NCBI GenBank assembly: GCA_045222555.1
Contig: JBGUYY010000117.1
Span: 8,681-72,680 of the forward strand
Reading direction: 5' to 3'
DNA from: UBA1756 sp045222555
GTDB taxonomy: Bacteria; Bacteroidota; Bacteroidia; Bacteroidales; WCHB1-69
DNA length: 64,000 nt
Part shown: positions 8,820-17,369 of the stretch, piece after piece
Numbering within the stretch: the first letter of the stretch is position 1
Layout of the letters: every line of letters starts with the position of its first letter
Program-made: the position numbers and the translations under genes
Notes under the pieces: generated by a model
Database searches by the model: none
What the model was told of the DNA's origin: nothing
What the model saw: the letters and a program-made list of their open reading frames with translations, nothing else

Positions 8820-10037
8820 ATGAACAAGAAAATTTTCTTTTTATTATTCGCACTGCTCTCTTTTTGCATCATGCCCGCCTATCCACAGGCTAAAGATGCC
8901 ATCAAGAAGATTGTGATTGACGCAGGACATGGGGGCAAAGATGCTGGTGCCGTGGGTGCCAAGAGCAAGGAGAAGGACATCACCCTTACCCTCGCCCTTG
9001 AGATTGGGAAAAGAATCAAGGAGAAATGCCCTGATGTGGAAATCTACTATACCCGAACCACCGATGTCTATCCTACGGTGCAGGGCAGATGTGTTTTCGC
9101 CAACAACAAAAACGCGGATCTTTTCATCAGTATCCACTGCAACGCCGCCGAGAACCACGATGCCCGCGGAGTGGAAACCTACGTGATGGGTCTTGACAAA
9201 TCAGAGCACAGTTTGGAGGTCGCTCGCCGCGAAAATGCCTCCATTCTTCTGGAAGACGACTATAAGTCCACTTATGGAGACTTCAATCCTAGCTCCCCCG
9301 AATCGTACGTCATCTTCTCTCTGTACGCCAATGCCTATCTCGACCGTTCCACCAAATTCGCGGCCAAGGTGCAGCGCAACCTCGTCGCCGCCACCTCCTT
9401 CCCCGACCGGCACGTGCGACAGGGCATCTACTGGGTGCTTCACTCTGTAGCTATGCCCAGCATCCTCATTGAGTTTGGCTTCATTTCCAACCCCACCGAG
9501 GAGGCTAAGCTGAACGACGCCGACATGCAGGGCAAAATGGCAGAAGCCGTTGCCTGCGCTTTCCAAGAATATAAAAACGAGATGGAAGGAAAAACTACGC
9601 CGGCCACCGACAACAAGAACAAAGATAAAGACAATGCAGGAGAGAAGGATAAGGCAGGGGAGAAGGAAAAGGCTGGCGATGAACAGAAGGCTAACAACGC
9701 GGTGGCTACCATCGACAACAAAGCTGCCACCTCCACGGAGGCCAACAACAACAGCAAGGCGCAGAGTGATCCCAACAGCGGTATCCGTTTCAAAGTGCAG
9801 CTTTTCGCAACCCCCGACAAAATTGCCGTCACCGACCAGCGCTTTTCAGGCCTCGAACAGATGGACTGCTATTACGAGAATTCCATGTGGAAATACACCT
9901 CCGGCAATGCCACCACCTATGCCGAAGCGCAGAAACTGCTCACCGCAGCAAAAGCCAAGTTTCCCGATGCCTTCATTATCAGCTTCCAAGACGGTAAGAA
10001 AATCCCTGTTTCAGAAGCTCGGAAATTGGCGCAATAG
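8820..10037 (+). CDS. N-acetylmuramoyl-L-alanine amidase (Amidase_3) with C-terminal SPOR-like region
   Basis: A 405-residue zinc amidase that cleaves the amide bond between N-acetylmuramic acid and the stem peptide, acting in the periplasm during cell separation. Signal peptide at 1-22 (ends PAYPQA). Amidase_3 domain at about 29-255: VIDAGHGGKDAG with zinc ligand His37, Glu51, the SIHCNA motif with His106, and the catalytic Glu in SILIEFGFISN. A charged Lys/Asp/Glu-rich linker follows at about 260-310, then a C-terminal region (about 315-400, IRFKVQLFATPDKI to FIISFQDGKKI) that looks like a peptidoglycan-binding SPOR fold. The ATG at 8820 is preferred to an in-frame TTG at 8811. Confidence 0.92.
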   Translation: MNKKIFFLLFALLSFCIMPAYPQAKDAIKKIVIDAGHGGKDAGAVGAKSKEKDITLTLALEIGKRIKEKCPDVEIYYTRTTDVYPTVQGRCVFANNKNADLFISIHCNAAENHDARGVETYVMGLDKSEHSLEVARRENASILLEDDYKSTYGDFNPSSPESYVIFSLYANAYLDRSTKFAAKVQRNLVAATSFPDRHVRQGIYWVLHSVAMPSILIEFGFISNPTEEAKLNDADMQGKMAEAVACAFQEYKNEMEGKTTPATDNKNKDKDNAGEKDKAGEKEKAGDEQKANNAVATIDNKAATSTEANNNSKAQSDPNSGIRFKVQLFATPDKIAVTDQRFSGLEQMDCYYENSMWKYTSGNATTYAEAQKLLTAAKAKFPDAFIISFQDGKKIPVSEARKLAQ

Positions 10038-10076
10038 TTTTTTTTGAAAAAAACGCCGAGGTATTGCATTTTTAAG

Positions 10077-10084
10077 TATCTTTG
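10077..10084 (+). promoter_or_regulatory. Bacteroidetes -7 box for the DksA-like gene
   Basis: TATCTTTG matches TAnnTTTG and ends 20 bases before the ATG at 10105. It implies that the DksA-like gene and lspA can be transcribed independently of the amidase. The -33 element is weak. Confidence 0.6.
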
Positions 10085-10104
10085 CACCTCAAAAATGTGA
10101 AGTT

Positions 10105-10488
10105 ATGGAAGAGAAACAACCCGTAAGATATTCCGATGAGGAATTGGCAGAGTTTAAAGCTTTGATAGAAAAGAAGTTAAAGGAAGCCCGCGAGGGTCTT
10201 GAGGTTTATATGGAAGCCTGCAACAACGCTGGCAACGATACCATGGATACCTCCCCGACCTTCAAGGTGCTGGAAGAAGGCAGTCAGGTGCTGGCCAAAG
10301 AGGAGAACGCCCAACAGGCCGCTCGCCTCTTCAAGTACATCAAGAACTTGGAGGCCGCCCTCATGCGCATCGAGAACAAGACCTATGGCATCTGCCGCGT
10401 CACAGGTAAGCTCATCCCCAAGGAGAGATTGCTCAGCGTGCCCCATGCCACTATGTGTATCGAAGCAAAGCTGGACTCTAAAAAATAA
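10105..10488 (+). CDS. TraR/DksA-family protein with degenerate zinc finger
   Basis: A 127-residue relative of DksA/TraR, the proteins that enter the RNA polymerase secondary channel and alter promoter response to ppGpp. The N-terminal two-thirds is helical and highly charged, with a coiled-coil hairpin at about 11-88. The C-terminal finger has Cys97 and Cys118 at the first and third positions of the family's CX2C-X17-CX2C pattern, but positions 100 and 121 are Thr and Ala. It therefore cannot form a normal four-cysteine zinc site. The following lspA gene starts only 8 bases after the stop, so the two are co-transcribed, a conserved pairing in Bacteroidetes. Function as a transcription factor is inferred from the family. 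Confidence 0.85.
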   Translation: MEEKQPVRYSDEELAEFKALIEKKLKEAREGLEVYMEACNNAGNDTMDTSPTFKVLEEGSQVLAKEENAQQAARLFKYIKNLEAALMRIENKTYGICRVTGKLIPKERLLSVPHATMCIEAKLDSKK

Positions 10489-10496
10489 TCACGGTC

Positions 10497-11135
10497 GTGA
10501 AGAAAAGTCTGAAACTCGCAATTACCGCCATTGCGATGGTCGTGGTGTGCGTGCTGCTCGACCAGTGGCTGAAACTCTGGGTGGTGCACCACATGCAGCT
10601 CGGCGAGATGCGCCCCCTCCTCGGAGAATGGTTCAACCTGCATTATGTCCAAAACAAGGGCATGGCCTTCGGCATGAGCTGGGGCGACAATTTTGGCAAA
10701 TTGGCCCTCTCGCTCCTCCGCATCGGCGTGGTGGGCTATCTTATCTATTATCTTTGGAAAAAAATCAAGAATAATGCCATCAGCACCACCGCGGTGGTCA
10801 TTCTTACACTGATTGTGGCCGGTGCCATCGGCAATATCATCGATTCGGCCTTTTATGGCATGGCCCTCGGCGTGGGCGACCCCCGCTTCATGTACGGCAG
10901 CGTCGTGGATATGATCTATGTCAGGCTGTTCATGTTGCCTGATTGGGTGCCGGGCTTCGGTGGCGAATATTTTTTCCCCGCCATCTTCAACTTCGCAGAT
11001 GCGTGCGTCACAGTGGGCATTTTCGCCATGATCATCTTTTATAAGCAATTCTTCAAAGATGAAAAAAAGAAAGAGGAGCCTTCCGTAGAGGAAAAGGCTC
11101 CTGAATCTTCTGTCGAATCTGCACAGCAGAACTAA
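10497..11135 (+). CDS. lspA: Lipoprotein signal peptidase LspA
   Basis: Prolipoprotein signal peptidase II removes the signal peptide from lipid-modified prolipoproteins at the inner membrane. The 212-residue protein has four hydrophobic segments (about 8-24, 66-87, 98-114, 163-186). The family's catalytic aspartates are Asp138 in GSVVDM and Asp168 in FNFADA, with the conserved GAIGNIID block at 109-116 and VQNKGMAFGM at 51-60. The start is a GTG; there is no ATG in a suitable place, and it lies 8 bases after the stop of the DksA-like gene. The C-terminal tail from about 192 is charged and probably cytoplasmic. The protein is longer than E. coli LspA (164 residues) through a loop between the aspartates. 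Confidence 0.95.
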   Translation: MKKSLKLAITAIAMVVVCVLLDQWLKLWVVHHMQLGEMRPLLGEWFNLHYVQNKGMAFGMSWGDNFGKLALSLLRIGVVGYLIYYLWKKIKNNAISTTAVVILTLIVAGAIGNIIDSAFYGMALGVGDPRFMYGSVVDMIYVRLFMLPDWVPGFGGEYFFPAIFNFADACVTVGIFAMIIFYKQFFKDEKKKEEPSVEEKAPESSVESAQQN

Positions 11136-11138
11136 ATA

Positions 11139-11549
11139 TTATTCTTCCATAAAACTGGAGATTTTCCGTGAATCGCGGGTGACGAACGCCCCCGGGTAAC
11201 TGCCGATGATTTTCATCAGCACGCCGTATGCGGCATGGCGGGTGGTGAAATTTCCGATTTTTACCTTGTGATTGGGCTCGGCAAACACCGAATAGGCTTC
11301 GGCATGGATGCCATTGTTCGTCAAGAAAGCGTTGAGGCTTTTCACCACCTCCTGCGCCTTGCTGCCCGACTCTTCGCCCGACAACGCCACCACCTGAATC
11401 ACATACACCTCTACCTTCCCGACATGGCGGCATGACTCTTTGTACTTTTGCTCCGTCAGGGAGACACTCTCCTCTACATCATACTGCACCGACTGCCCGA
11501 AAAGCAAGGCCGGAATGAGGAGGGTCCATAAGATGAAAATCTTTTTCAT
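11139..11549 (-). CDS. Secreted SPOR-domain protein
   Basis: A 136-residue protein with a signal peptide at 1-19 (ILWTLLIPALLFGQ) and then a SPOR-like domain at about 47-128. The region VYVIQVVALSGEES, the middle NGIHAEAYSVF and the end YGVLMKIIGSYPGAFVT fit the beta-alpha-beta repeat that binds denuded peptidoglycan. It is convergent with lspA with only 3 bases between stop codons, and lies 8 bases downstream of dsbD on the same strand, so it is probably the last gene of that unit. Role in the envelope is inferred from the domain. Confidence 0.75.
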   Translation of the reverse strand: MKKIFILWTLLIPALLFGQSVQYDVEESVSLTEQKYKESCRHVGKVEVYVIQVVALSGEESGSKAQEVVKSLNAFLTNNGIHAEAYSVFAEPNHKVKIGNFTTRHAAYGVLMKIIGSYPGAFVTRDSRKISSFMEE

Positions 11550-11557
11550 GGGATCAA

Positions 11558-13639
11558 TTATTTGGAAGCGTTTCCGTGTTTCTCCTTGTAAGCTTTCAAA
11601 CCCTCATTCAGGAAAGCCTTGTACTTGTTGACATCCAGCTCATAATGGGTGGGACCTGCCAGCACCGATCCATCTTCGTCGATGATGAAGTAGCAGGGCT
11701 GGGAGTTTTCGCGGTAGATTTTCTGGCTGATGTACATGTTCTTCTTCCCTAACAGCGTGATCTCCTTGCCCTTGTCATCGGTAATGCGGTCTTCTGGTAA
11801 AAGTTTGATGACTTTGTCGTCCACATACAGTGCACAGACGATGAATTCGGTGGAGAATTTGGCGCGGATGTCCTCGTCTCTCCATACTTTGGCTTCCACA
11901 TGGCGGCAGTTGGTGCAGCCGTGGCCGGTGAAGTCGATGAAGATGGGCTTGTGCAATTTTTTGGACATGCGGAGAGCCTGATCGTAATCGAAATAACCTT
12001 TCAGACCATGCGGAAGCTCCAGCAGGTCGGCATAGTGGGGCTCTTCCATTTGATCCTTGTTCTGCATCTCGGTGAGGGCGAATTTGGTCTCTTCACGCAC
12101 CACTTTGTGCAGGTCGAAGTCGTGGGTCTCCACAGGCGGCAACCAGCCGGAAATGGCGTTCAAAGGCGCGCCGAACATACCAGGAATCATATACACTACA
12201 AAGGTGAAGACGAAGATGGCAGTGGTGAAACGCACCCAGCTCTTCTGTACCGGCATCTCCGGGTCGGCAGGGAAGCGAATCTTGCCAATCAGGTAAAGTC
12301 CCAACAGTGTGAACAGCACAATCCAGAAGGCAAGATAAATTTCACGGTCCAAAATGCCCCAGTGGTAGGTCTGGTCAGGCACGTTGATAAACTTCAGGGC
12401 GAAAGCCAACTCGATGAAGGCCAAGATTACCTTCAGCGTGTTCATCCAGCCACCAGATTTCGGGGTTTTCTTCAACAATCCTGGGAATAGGGCGAACAGT
12501 GTGAACGGAACGGCAATACCCAGTGAGAACCCCAACATACCGATGATGGGCTTGATGATGGAACCGCCCGCCGCGTTCAGCGCCACAGCACCGGCAATCG
12601 GCAACGTGCAGGAGAAAGAGACCAGCACGAGCGTCAAAGCCATGAAAAACACGCCAATAACACCGCCTTTGTTTTCGCTTTTCGCCGACTTGTTCACCCA
12701 TTTGCTCGGCAGTGTAATTTCAAAGTAACCGAGCATGGAGATGGCGAAAATGATGAAGATGATGGCGAAAATAATGTTGAGCACCCAGCCGGTACTCAAC
12801 TCGTTGGCCGCCGCGGGACCGAAAACTGCTGAAAAGACAATGCCAATCACCACAAAAATCACCACAATGGAAAGACCATAGATGAGCGCAAGCCCCTTGC
12901 CCTTACCACCCTGTTTGGTGAAGTACGACACGGTCATCGGAATCATCGGGAATACACAGGGCATCAGCAGACCGATGAGCCCTGAAAGAATGGAGGCCAG
13001 GAAGAACAGCCACATCGACTCTTCTTTCTCCTCCTTTTCAGCCACTTGCACCTTCTTTATCGTAGCTTTTTTGTGCTGACTTATCTCTTTGTCCGCATTG
13101 TTGAGCGTTTTTGCTGCGTTGTTCTCCACCTCTTCCTCCGTCATGGTCTTGCCCTCCGTCTGGCTTGCTTTTCCTTGGAAGGGTTTGATGGTGAACTTGA
13201 AATGCTCCTCTATCAGCTGGCATTGGGTGGAGCAGGTCTGTCCGTTGATGACACCAGTGATGGTAAATGCTTTAGTAGTATCTAAGATGGTGATTTTCTG
13301 AGTGAAAGTCACTTTGTTGTAAAAGCAGTAGTAGGTGGTGGGGGTGCCCATGCTTTCATCTATGCCACTCTTGGGGGTCGGCTCCTGCGTTTTGCCCTTC
13401 AACTTGTATTTGGGGGATGGGTCAAATTCTATGGTAGTGGGGATTTCAAAGCCGTCGCCGTGTTTGATGGCAAACAGATGCCAGTCTTTGGCGATGGTGG
13501 CTGTGAATTTCAACGTTGCCTCCGTGGCTGATGTCTGCGTTACGGTGTATTTCCAGGTGACAGGTTTGTCGCTGTTTTGTGCGAAAGCGGTAAAGCAGCC
13601 TATCAGGCAGAGGATGAGGGTCAGAAGGTGTTTTTTCAT
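11558..13639 (-). CDS. dsbD: Thiol:disulfide interchange protein DsbD
   Basis: A 693-residue cytoplasmic-membrane reductant carrier that passes electrons from thioredoxin to periplasmic proteins. Signal peptide at 1-20 (CLIGCFTAFA). The periplasmic N-domain has a disulfide pair at Cys136 and Cys140 (TCSTQC). A charged linker precedes the membrane core, whose helices include a LLMPCVFPMIPMTVSYF segment (core Cys) and SFSCTLPIAG (partner Cys). The C-terminal thioredoxin-like domain carries GHGCTNCRHVEAKVW with the CXXC pair. An in-frame TTG 20 codons upstream is rejected because the ATG at 13639 begins a standard signal peptide. The CTNC motif differs from the CVAC of E. coli, as is usual for this phylum. 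Confidence 0.93.
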   Translation of the reverse strand: MKKHLLTLILCLIGCFTAFAQNSDKPVTWKYTVTQTSATEATLKFTATIAKDWHLFAIKHGDGFEIPTTIEFDPSPKYKLKGKTQEPTPKSGIDESMGTPTTYYCFYNKVTFTQKITILDTTKAFTITGVINGQTCSTQCQLIEEHFKFTIKPFQGKASQTEGKTMTEEEVENNAAKTLNNADKEISQHKKATIKKVQVAEKEEKEESMWLFFLASILSGLIGLLMPCVFPMIPMTVSYFTKQGGKGKGLALIYGLSIVVIFVVIGIVFSAVFGPAAANELSTGWVLNIIFAIIFIIFAISMLGYFEITLPSKWVNKSAKSENKGGVIGVFFMALTLVLVSFSCTLPIAGAVALNAAGGSIIKPIIGMLGFSLGIAVPFTLFALFPGLLKKTPKSGGWMNTLKVILAFIELAFALKFINVPDQTYHWGILDREIYLAFWIVLFTLLGLYLIGKIRFPADPEMPVQKSWVRFTTAIFVFTFVVYMIPGMFGAPLNAISGWLPPVETHDFDLHKVVREETKFALTEMQNKDQMEEPHYADLLELPHGLKGYFDYDQALRMSKKLHKPIFIDFTGHGCTNCRHVEAKVWRDEDIRAKFSTEFIVCALYVDDKVIKLLPEDRITDDKGKEITLLGKKNMYISQKIYRENSQPCYFIIDEDGSVLAGPTHYELDVNKYKAFLNEGLKAYKEKHGNASK

Positions 13640-13676
13640 CGTTTTATTTTTGTGTGATGAATATTGTTTAAGTTGG

Positions 13677-13684
13677 CAAAAATA
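13677..13684 (-). promoter_or_regulatory. Bacteroidetes -7 box for dsbD
   Basis: CAAAAATA on the plus strand reads TATTTTTG on the minus strand, 38 bases upstream of the ATG at 13639. This position also argues against the longer in-frame start near 13699. Confidence 0.6.
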
Positions 13685-13731
13685 CACAATTTTTCCCAAT
13701 ATGTGGGTTTCAATCGGAAGATTGTCGTGGG

Positions 13732-15015
13732 TTACAGGCGGCCGTCGATGATTTCTTTCGGCAGAATGCCCTTCACATCGTACACCACGCCGTTTTCAGA
13801 GCGCAGGAACTGCCGGATGTCGAGCTGGCGGAACTGTTGATGAGCGACGGCAAGGATGACAGTATCAAACTGTTTTTCCAGTGATTTCGGGTCACCGGAG
13901 GTGATGTCAATGCCGTATTCCCTGCGTGCCTTTTCGGGGTCGGCCCACGGGTCGTAGATGGTGATGTTGCGGGTGTATTCGGTGAGGGTGGAGTAGATGT
14001 CCACTACGCGGGTGTTGCGGATGTCGGGACAGTTCTCCTTGAAGGTGAAGCCGAGGATAAGGATCTTGGCATCTTTCACCATCACGCCTTTCTTGTTCAT
14101 CAGTTTGATGGCGCAGTTGGCCACATAGTCGCCCATGCCGTCGTTGAGGCGACGGGCTGCCGACATTACGCGGGGCAGCACGCCATACACCTGTGCTTTC
14201 TGGATGAGGTAGTAGGGGTCCACGCTGATGCAGTGTCCGCCTACAAGGCCGGGCGATAGTTTGATGAAGTTCCATTTCGAAGCGGCCGCCTCAATCACAT
14301 CGTGCGTGTCGATACCCATGGCGTTGAAGATCTTGGCCAACTCATTCATGAAGGCGATGTTCACGTCGCGCTGCGAGTTTTCGATGATCTTGGAGGCTTC
14401 GGCCACGCGGATGGAGCTGGCCTTGTGGGTGCCGTTCACCAATACACTGTTGTACAGCTGGTCCACGAAGTCGGCAATTTCGGGTGTTGAGCCGGAGGTC
14501 ACCTTCTTGATTTTCTCCACGGTATGTTCTTTGTCGCCCGGGTTGATACGTTCGGGTGAGTAACCGGCGAAAAAGTCGCGGTTGAAGGTCAGTCCTGACA
14601 CTTTTTCCACCACGGGCAGGCACTCCTCTTCGGTGACACCGGGATAGACGGTGGATTCATAGATCACCACATCCCCTTTGGAAATCACTTTTCCGACGGT
14701 TGTGCTGGCTCCGATGAGCGGGGAGAGGTCGGGGTGGTTGTTGTGGTCCACGGGGGTGGGAACGGCCACGATATAGACGTTGCAGGAGCGGATCTCCTCC
14801 AAGTTGTCGGTGCATCGGAAGCCGTTTTCGAGGGCCTTTTTCAGCAGCTCATCGTCCACTTCTCGGGTGGAGTCGTGGCCGCTCATCAGTTCTTCCACGC
14901 GGTGTCGATTCTGATCGAAACCGATGGTGGGATATTGGGTGGAGAAGAGGCGGGCGAGGGGAAGTCCCACATAGCCCAGCCCAATGACGGCAATGCGTGT
15001 GGGTTGGTTGTTCAT
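13732..15015 (-). CDS. Nucleotide-sugar dehydrogenase (UDP-GlcNAc/UDP-Glc 6-dehydrogenase family)
   Basis: A 427-residue NAD-dependent enzyme that oxidises a nucleotide sugar to its uronic acid, giving precursors for capsule, O-antigen or exopolysaccharide. The Rossmann motif IAVIGLGYVGLPLA is at residues 8-21. VAVPTPVD and YSPERINPGD are typical of the WbpO/TviB/WecC group, and the catalytic cysteine is in the GGHCISVDPYYL block near residue 262. The C-terminal domain (FTFKENCPDIRNT, then VYDVKGI) completes the fold. Its GGHCISVDP motif points to a UDP-N-acetylhexosamine 6-dehydrogenase, although the sequence alone does not fix the sugar. It stands alone between dsbD and the Exb operon. Confidence 0.9.
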   Translation of the reverse strand: MNNQPTRIAVIGLGYVGLPLARLFSTQYPTIGFDQNRHRVEELMSGHDSTREVDDELLKKALENGFRCTDNLEEIRSCNVYIVAVPTPVDHNNHPDLSPLIGASTTVGKVISKGDVVIYESTVYPGVTEEECLPVVEKVSGLTFNRDFFAGYSPERINPGDKEHTVEKIKKVTSGSTPEIADFVDQLYNSVLVNGTHKASSIRVAEASKIIENSQRDVNIAFMNELAKIFNAMGIDTHDVIEAAASKWNFIKLSPGLVGGHCISVDPYYLIQKAQVYGVLPRVMSAARRLNDGMGDYVANCAIKLMNKKGVMVKDAKILILGFTFKENCPDIRNTRVVDIYSTLTEYTRNITIYDPWADPEKARREYGIDITSGDPKSLEKQFDTVILAVAHQQFRQLDIRQFLRSENGVVYDVKGILPKEIIDGRL

Positions 15016-15031
15016 CGTTCAAAATTTGCTG

Positions 15032-15039
15032 CAAAAGTA
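15032..15039 (-). promoter_or_regulatory. Bacteroidetes -7 box for the nucleotide-sugar dehydrogenase gene
   Basis: CAAAAGTA reads TACTTTTG on the minus strand, 17 bases upstream of the ATG. It sits immediately after the terminator of the Exb operon. Confidence 0.5.
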
Positions 15040-15040
15040 C

Positions 15041-15070
15041 AAAAAAAAGAGACTGTTTGGCAGTCTCTTT
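15041..15070 (-). terminator. Intrinsic terminator after the Exb operon
   Basis: A perfect 10-bp stem (AAAGAGACTG at 15046-15055 with CAGTCTCTTT at 15061-15070) has a 5-base loop and, in the minus-strand transcript, is followed by a run of U. It lies 24 bases past the stop of the last ExbD gene. Confidence 0.85.
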
Positions 15071-15093
15071 AATATCTTTATCAAAGGATGTTG

Positions 15094-15591
15094 TTATTTC
15101 TTTTTGACGTCCTTGTTGGTAGCGTACTGAATCTTCAGAGCGTTCTTTTTACGAAGGGCGAGTTTGAGCTGATTGACAGCCGTCATACGGGTTTTGTTGT
15201 CAATCTTCAGGTAGTAGGTAATCTTGTCAGGATCCTGTTCTTTCAGCAAACTGGCGTCGCGGGAGCTCTGCACGAACTCGTCAACGGCTAATTTCAGACC
15301 TTCATCGGTGGTGGAGGTGGCCAGCTTGTCGTTGAACTGGATGGACACAGAGTTGTCGAGGAGGGCGGCACCCTGAACGGTAGGCTCTCCCATATAGACT
15401 GTATAGGAGTTCTTTTTGTCCAACTTCTGATATTCCGTAGCGGTCGGCGGGATGAATTTTACCTTTGCCTCGCTCTCACGCATGGTGGTAATCACCATGA
15501 AGAAGAAGAGGAACATGAAGATAATATCGGACATGGAACCGGTGTTGATTTCCGGAGTCTCCTTTTTGCCGTTTTTTTTGAATCGTGCCAT
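15094..15591 (-). CDS. Biopolymer transport protein ExbD/TolR (second copy)
   Basis: A 165-residue ExbD-type protein, one of two in this operon. A short cytoplasmic N-terminus precedes one membrane helix at about 21-39 (SDIIFMFLFFFMVITTM), where the conserved proton-binding Asp (DIIFM) is present. The rest is periplasmic, with a folded C-terminal part (TYYLKIDNKTRMTAVNQLKLALRKKNA) as in ExbD/TolR. With ExbB it forms a proton-driven motor that energises TonB-dependent uptake or a related envelope process. It follows the first ExbD by 15 bases and ends 24 bases before a strong terminator. Confidence 0.88.
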   Translation of the reverse strand: MARFKKNGKKETPEINTGSMSDIIFMFLFFFMVITTMRESEAKVKFIPPTATEYQKLDKKNSYTVYMGEPTVQGAALLDNSVSIQFNDKLATSTTDEGLKLAVDEFVQSSRDASLLKEQDPDKITYYLKIDNKTRMTAVNQLKLALRKKNALKIQYATNKDVKKK

Positions 15592-15606
15592 AGTTGACAG
15601 TTTGGT

Positions 15607-16266
15607 TTAATTAGAACTTGATTCTGAGATGTTCATCGGGATGGCCTTCTTGATGGCTTTCACCTTCTCTTTGTCAGACTCTTCCGCGCTTTCCTCCAGT
15701 ACCTTGAACGATTTGCCGTATTTCTCTTTAGAAAGCTCATCACGGAGCTTGTTAACGGCTCTTGACAATTCGTTATGTACTTTGATATAGGTTTCGTAGG
15801 TGGCGTAGTTCTGACACTCCAGCGAAATCACACCTTGGGTGACGGGATAGTCGCCGAAGTCAGCCTCTGCGATGGGAGTGCTTTTGGTATCCGGCAGGTC
15901 GGGTTCGTGACGGGCGTTGGCGAAAAATTCGTATGCAATCTCATGCAACTTGCTGATTTCACCGCCGTAGTTGGCAGCATTCGTGCTGTTCACGTCCGTT
16001 CTGTTGTCCGACAACATGATCCAGTTGTTTTCCGTCCATTTCGCGCCTTCCACCATGACAATGTTCTTGTTGGTGACCTTGACGCGGAGCAGGTTCCTCG
16101 TGTTGATTTCAACATCAACCTGCGTGATATCCTTCGAATATTTCGGCAACTGGCGCATAATACCCTGGTCGCTGGAAATATTGGAGGTCAACAGGAAGAA
16201 AGTCAACAGCAGGAAGGAGATGTCTGCCGACGAACTTGTATTTATCGATGGAACTTTACGAGCCAT
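15607..16266 (-). CDS. Biopolymer transport protein ExbD/TolR (first copy)
   Basis: A 219-residue ExbD-type protein, longer than the second copy because of extra residues in the periplasmic part. The membrane helix at about 14-29 (ADISFLLLTFFLLTSNI) carries the proton-binding Asp. The periplasmic portion (about 30-219) includes KYSKDITQVDVEINTRNLL and a Lys/Glu-rich end. Paired ExbD genes after one ExbB are usual in Bacteroidetes. No TonB gene is present in the window. Confidence 0.88.
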   Translation of the reverse strand: MARKVPSINTSSSADISFLLLTFFLLTSNISSDQGIMRQLPKYSKDITQVDVEINTRNLLRVKVTNKNIVMVEGAKWTENNWIMLSDNRTDVNSTNAANYGGEISKLHEIAYEFFANARHEPDLPDTKSTPIAEADFGDYPVTQGVISLECQNYATYETYIKVHNELSRAVNKLRDELSKEKYGKSFKVLEESAEESDKEKVKAIKKAIPMNISESSSN

Positions 16267-16271
16267 GATGC

Positions 16272-17312
16272 TTATTTAAGTTTTTTGTTTTTGATGATGG
16301 TGCCGATAATCGGGGTGAAAATCATACCGAGAATGGCCAAAGCCAGCATGACGTAGGTCATGTATGCACTTGCCTCAATGAATTTCCCGAGAGTTGGAGA
16401 AATAGACAATTTGGCGAAGACGATGTTGTTGACATCGGGTTTGGCTATCAGGAAGCAGATCAGTCCGATAATGGCAAGGCCTCCCAAAATGATCAAGATG
16501 GTGTAAGAGTTCTTGAAGTCGGTGCATACACCAAAGATGATGAAGAAGACAATAGCAATACCAGCAATGGCGAACATAATGTAAATGATAGTGAATGAGT
16601 AGGAGAGGAGGGATTCGCTGGTCTTGTAGGTGGTGAAGTTGCCTTGGAATTTCGTAAGGGCGTTCTTCTTGCTCTCTTTATCGAAGGCACTGATTTTGAA
16701 GATACTGTCGGTAGCGGACTGGAGAGACTTGACGGCCTTCAGCTGATTTTCTTTGTCCAGCTGAGAGCTCTTGAACTGAGTGTATTGATCGGTCAGCTCT
16801 TCAGTGATATAAGAGTTCAAGTCTGCGTAGTTGTTCACTTTCTTAAAAGCGCCTACATACTCTTTGCCGAAGGTGAATTCATTGCCCTCGCCATTGACCG
16901 TCAGGCTGGTCATGTTGTGGGGGAAGTCTTTCTTGAATTCCGGGAAATCCTTTTCTTTCAAGGATTTGAGGATGTTCATGTAGCAGAAGAAATCTCTGGC
17001 CTGTGCCTCTTCGGTCTCGCAAACCACTTGGTTCTTCTCTACATACTGGTTGATCTCATTATACAGCTTGCCGGGTTTAGCAGCGGAGCCGATATCATCG
17101 ATGTTGGCAGCAAGAAACTTGTCCAAAAGGGCCTTGCCTTCATCGAAGCTTTGCAGGGTTCCGATGGCCTTGTAGCTCGTCACATTCGCCTTCTCAACGT
17201 CAGAGGATTCGTTCTCAACGGAAGAACTCCAGAGACCTACAAAGAAGAATGCCAGAAGAATGGCTACGCCAGCGGCAGCAAAGATGATTATGTTGATGAT
17301 TTTTCTAGTCAT
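16272..17312 (-). CDS. Unknown membrane protein between ExbB and ExbD
   Basis: A 346-residue protein that I do not recognise as a named family. It has one membrane segment at about 6-27 (NIIIFAAAGVAILLAFFFVGLW), a soluble charged section of about 210 residues, probably periplasmic, with helical character, and three membrane segments near the C-terminus at about 245-270, 275-295 and 320-345. The ATG at 17312 (MTRKIINIII) is preferred to an in-frame start 7 codons upstream because it opens the first membrane segment directly. Its location between an ExbB and two ExbD genes, with small spacers, makes it a likely extra subunit of the motor. That role is inference. Confidence 0.7.
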   Translation of the reverse strand: MTRKIINIIIFAAAGVAILLAFFFVGLWSSSVENESSDVEKANVTSYKAIGTLQSFDEGKALLDKFLAANIDDIGSAAKPGKLYNEINQYVEKNQVVCETEEAQARDFFCYMNILKSLKEKDFPEFKKDFPHNMTSLTVNGEGNEFTFGKEYVGAFKKVNNYADLNSYITEELTDQYTQFKSSQLDKENQLKAVKSLQSATDSIFKISAFDKESKKNALTKFQGNFTTYKTSESLLSYSFTIIYIMFAIAGIAIVFFIIFGVCTDFKNSYTILIILGGLAIIGLICFLIAKPDVNNIVFAKLSISPTLGKFIEASAYMTYVMLALAILGMIFTPIIGTIIKNKKLK

Positions 17313-17369
17313 AATATTTCTTTTAAGATTCAAGGAATGATTAATGTTTCACTATCCGTTGAAGCTCAA

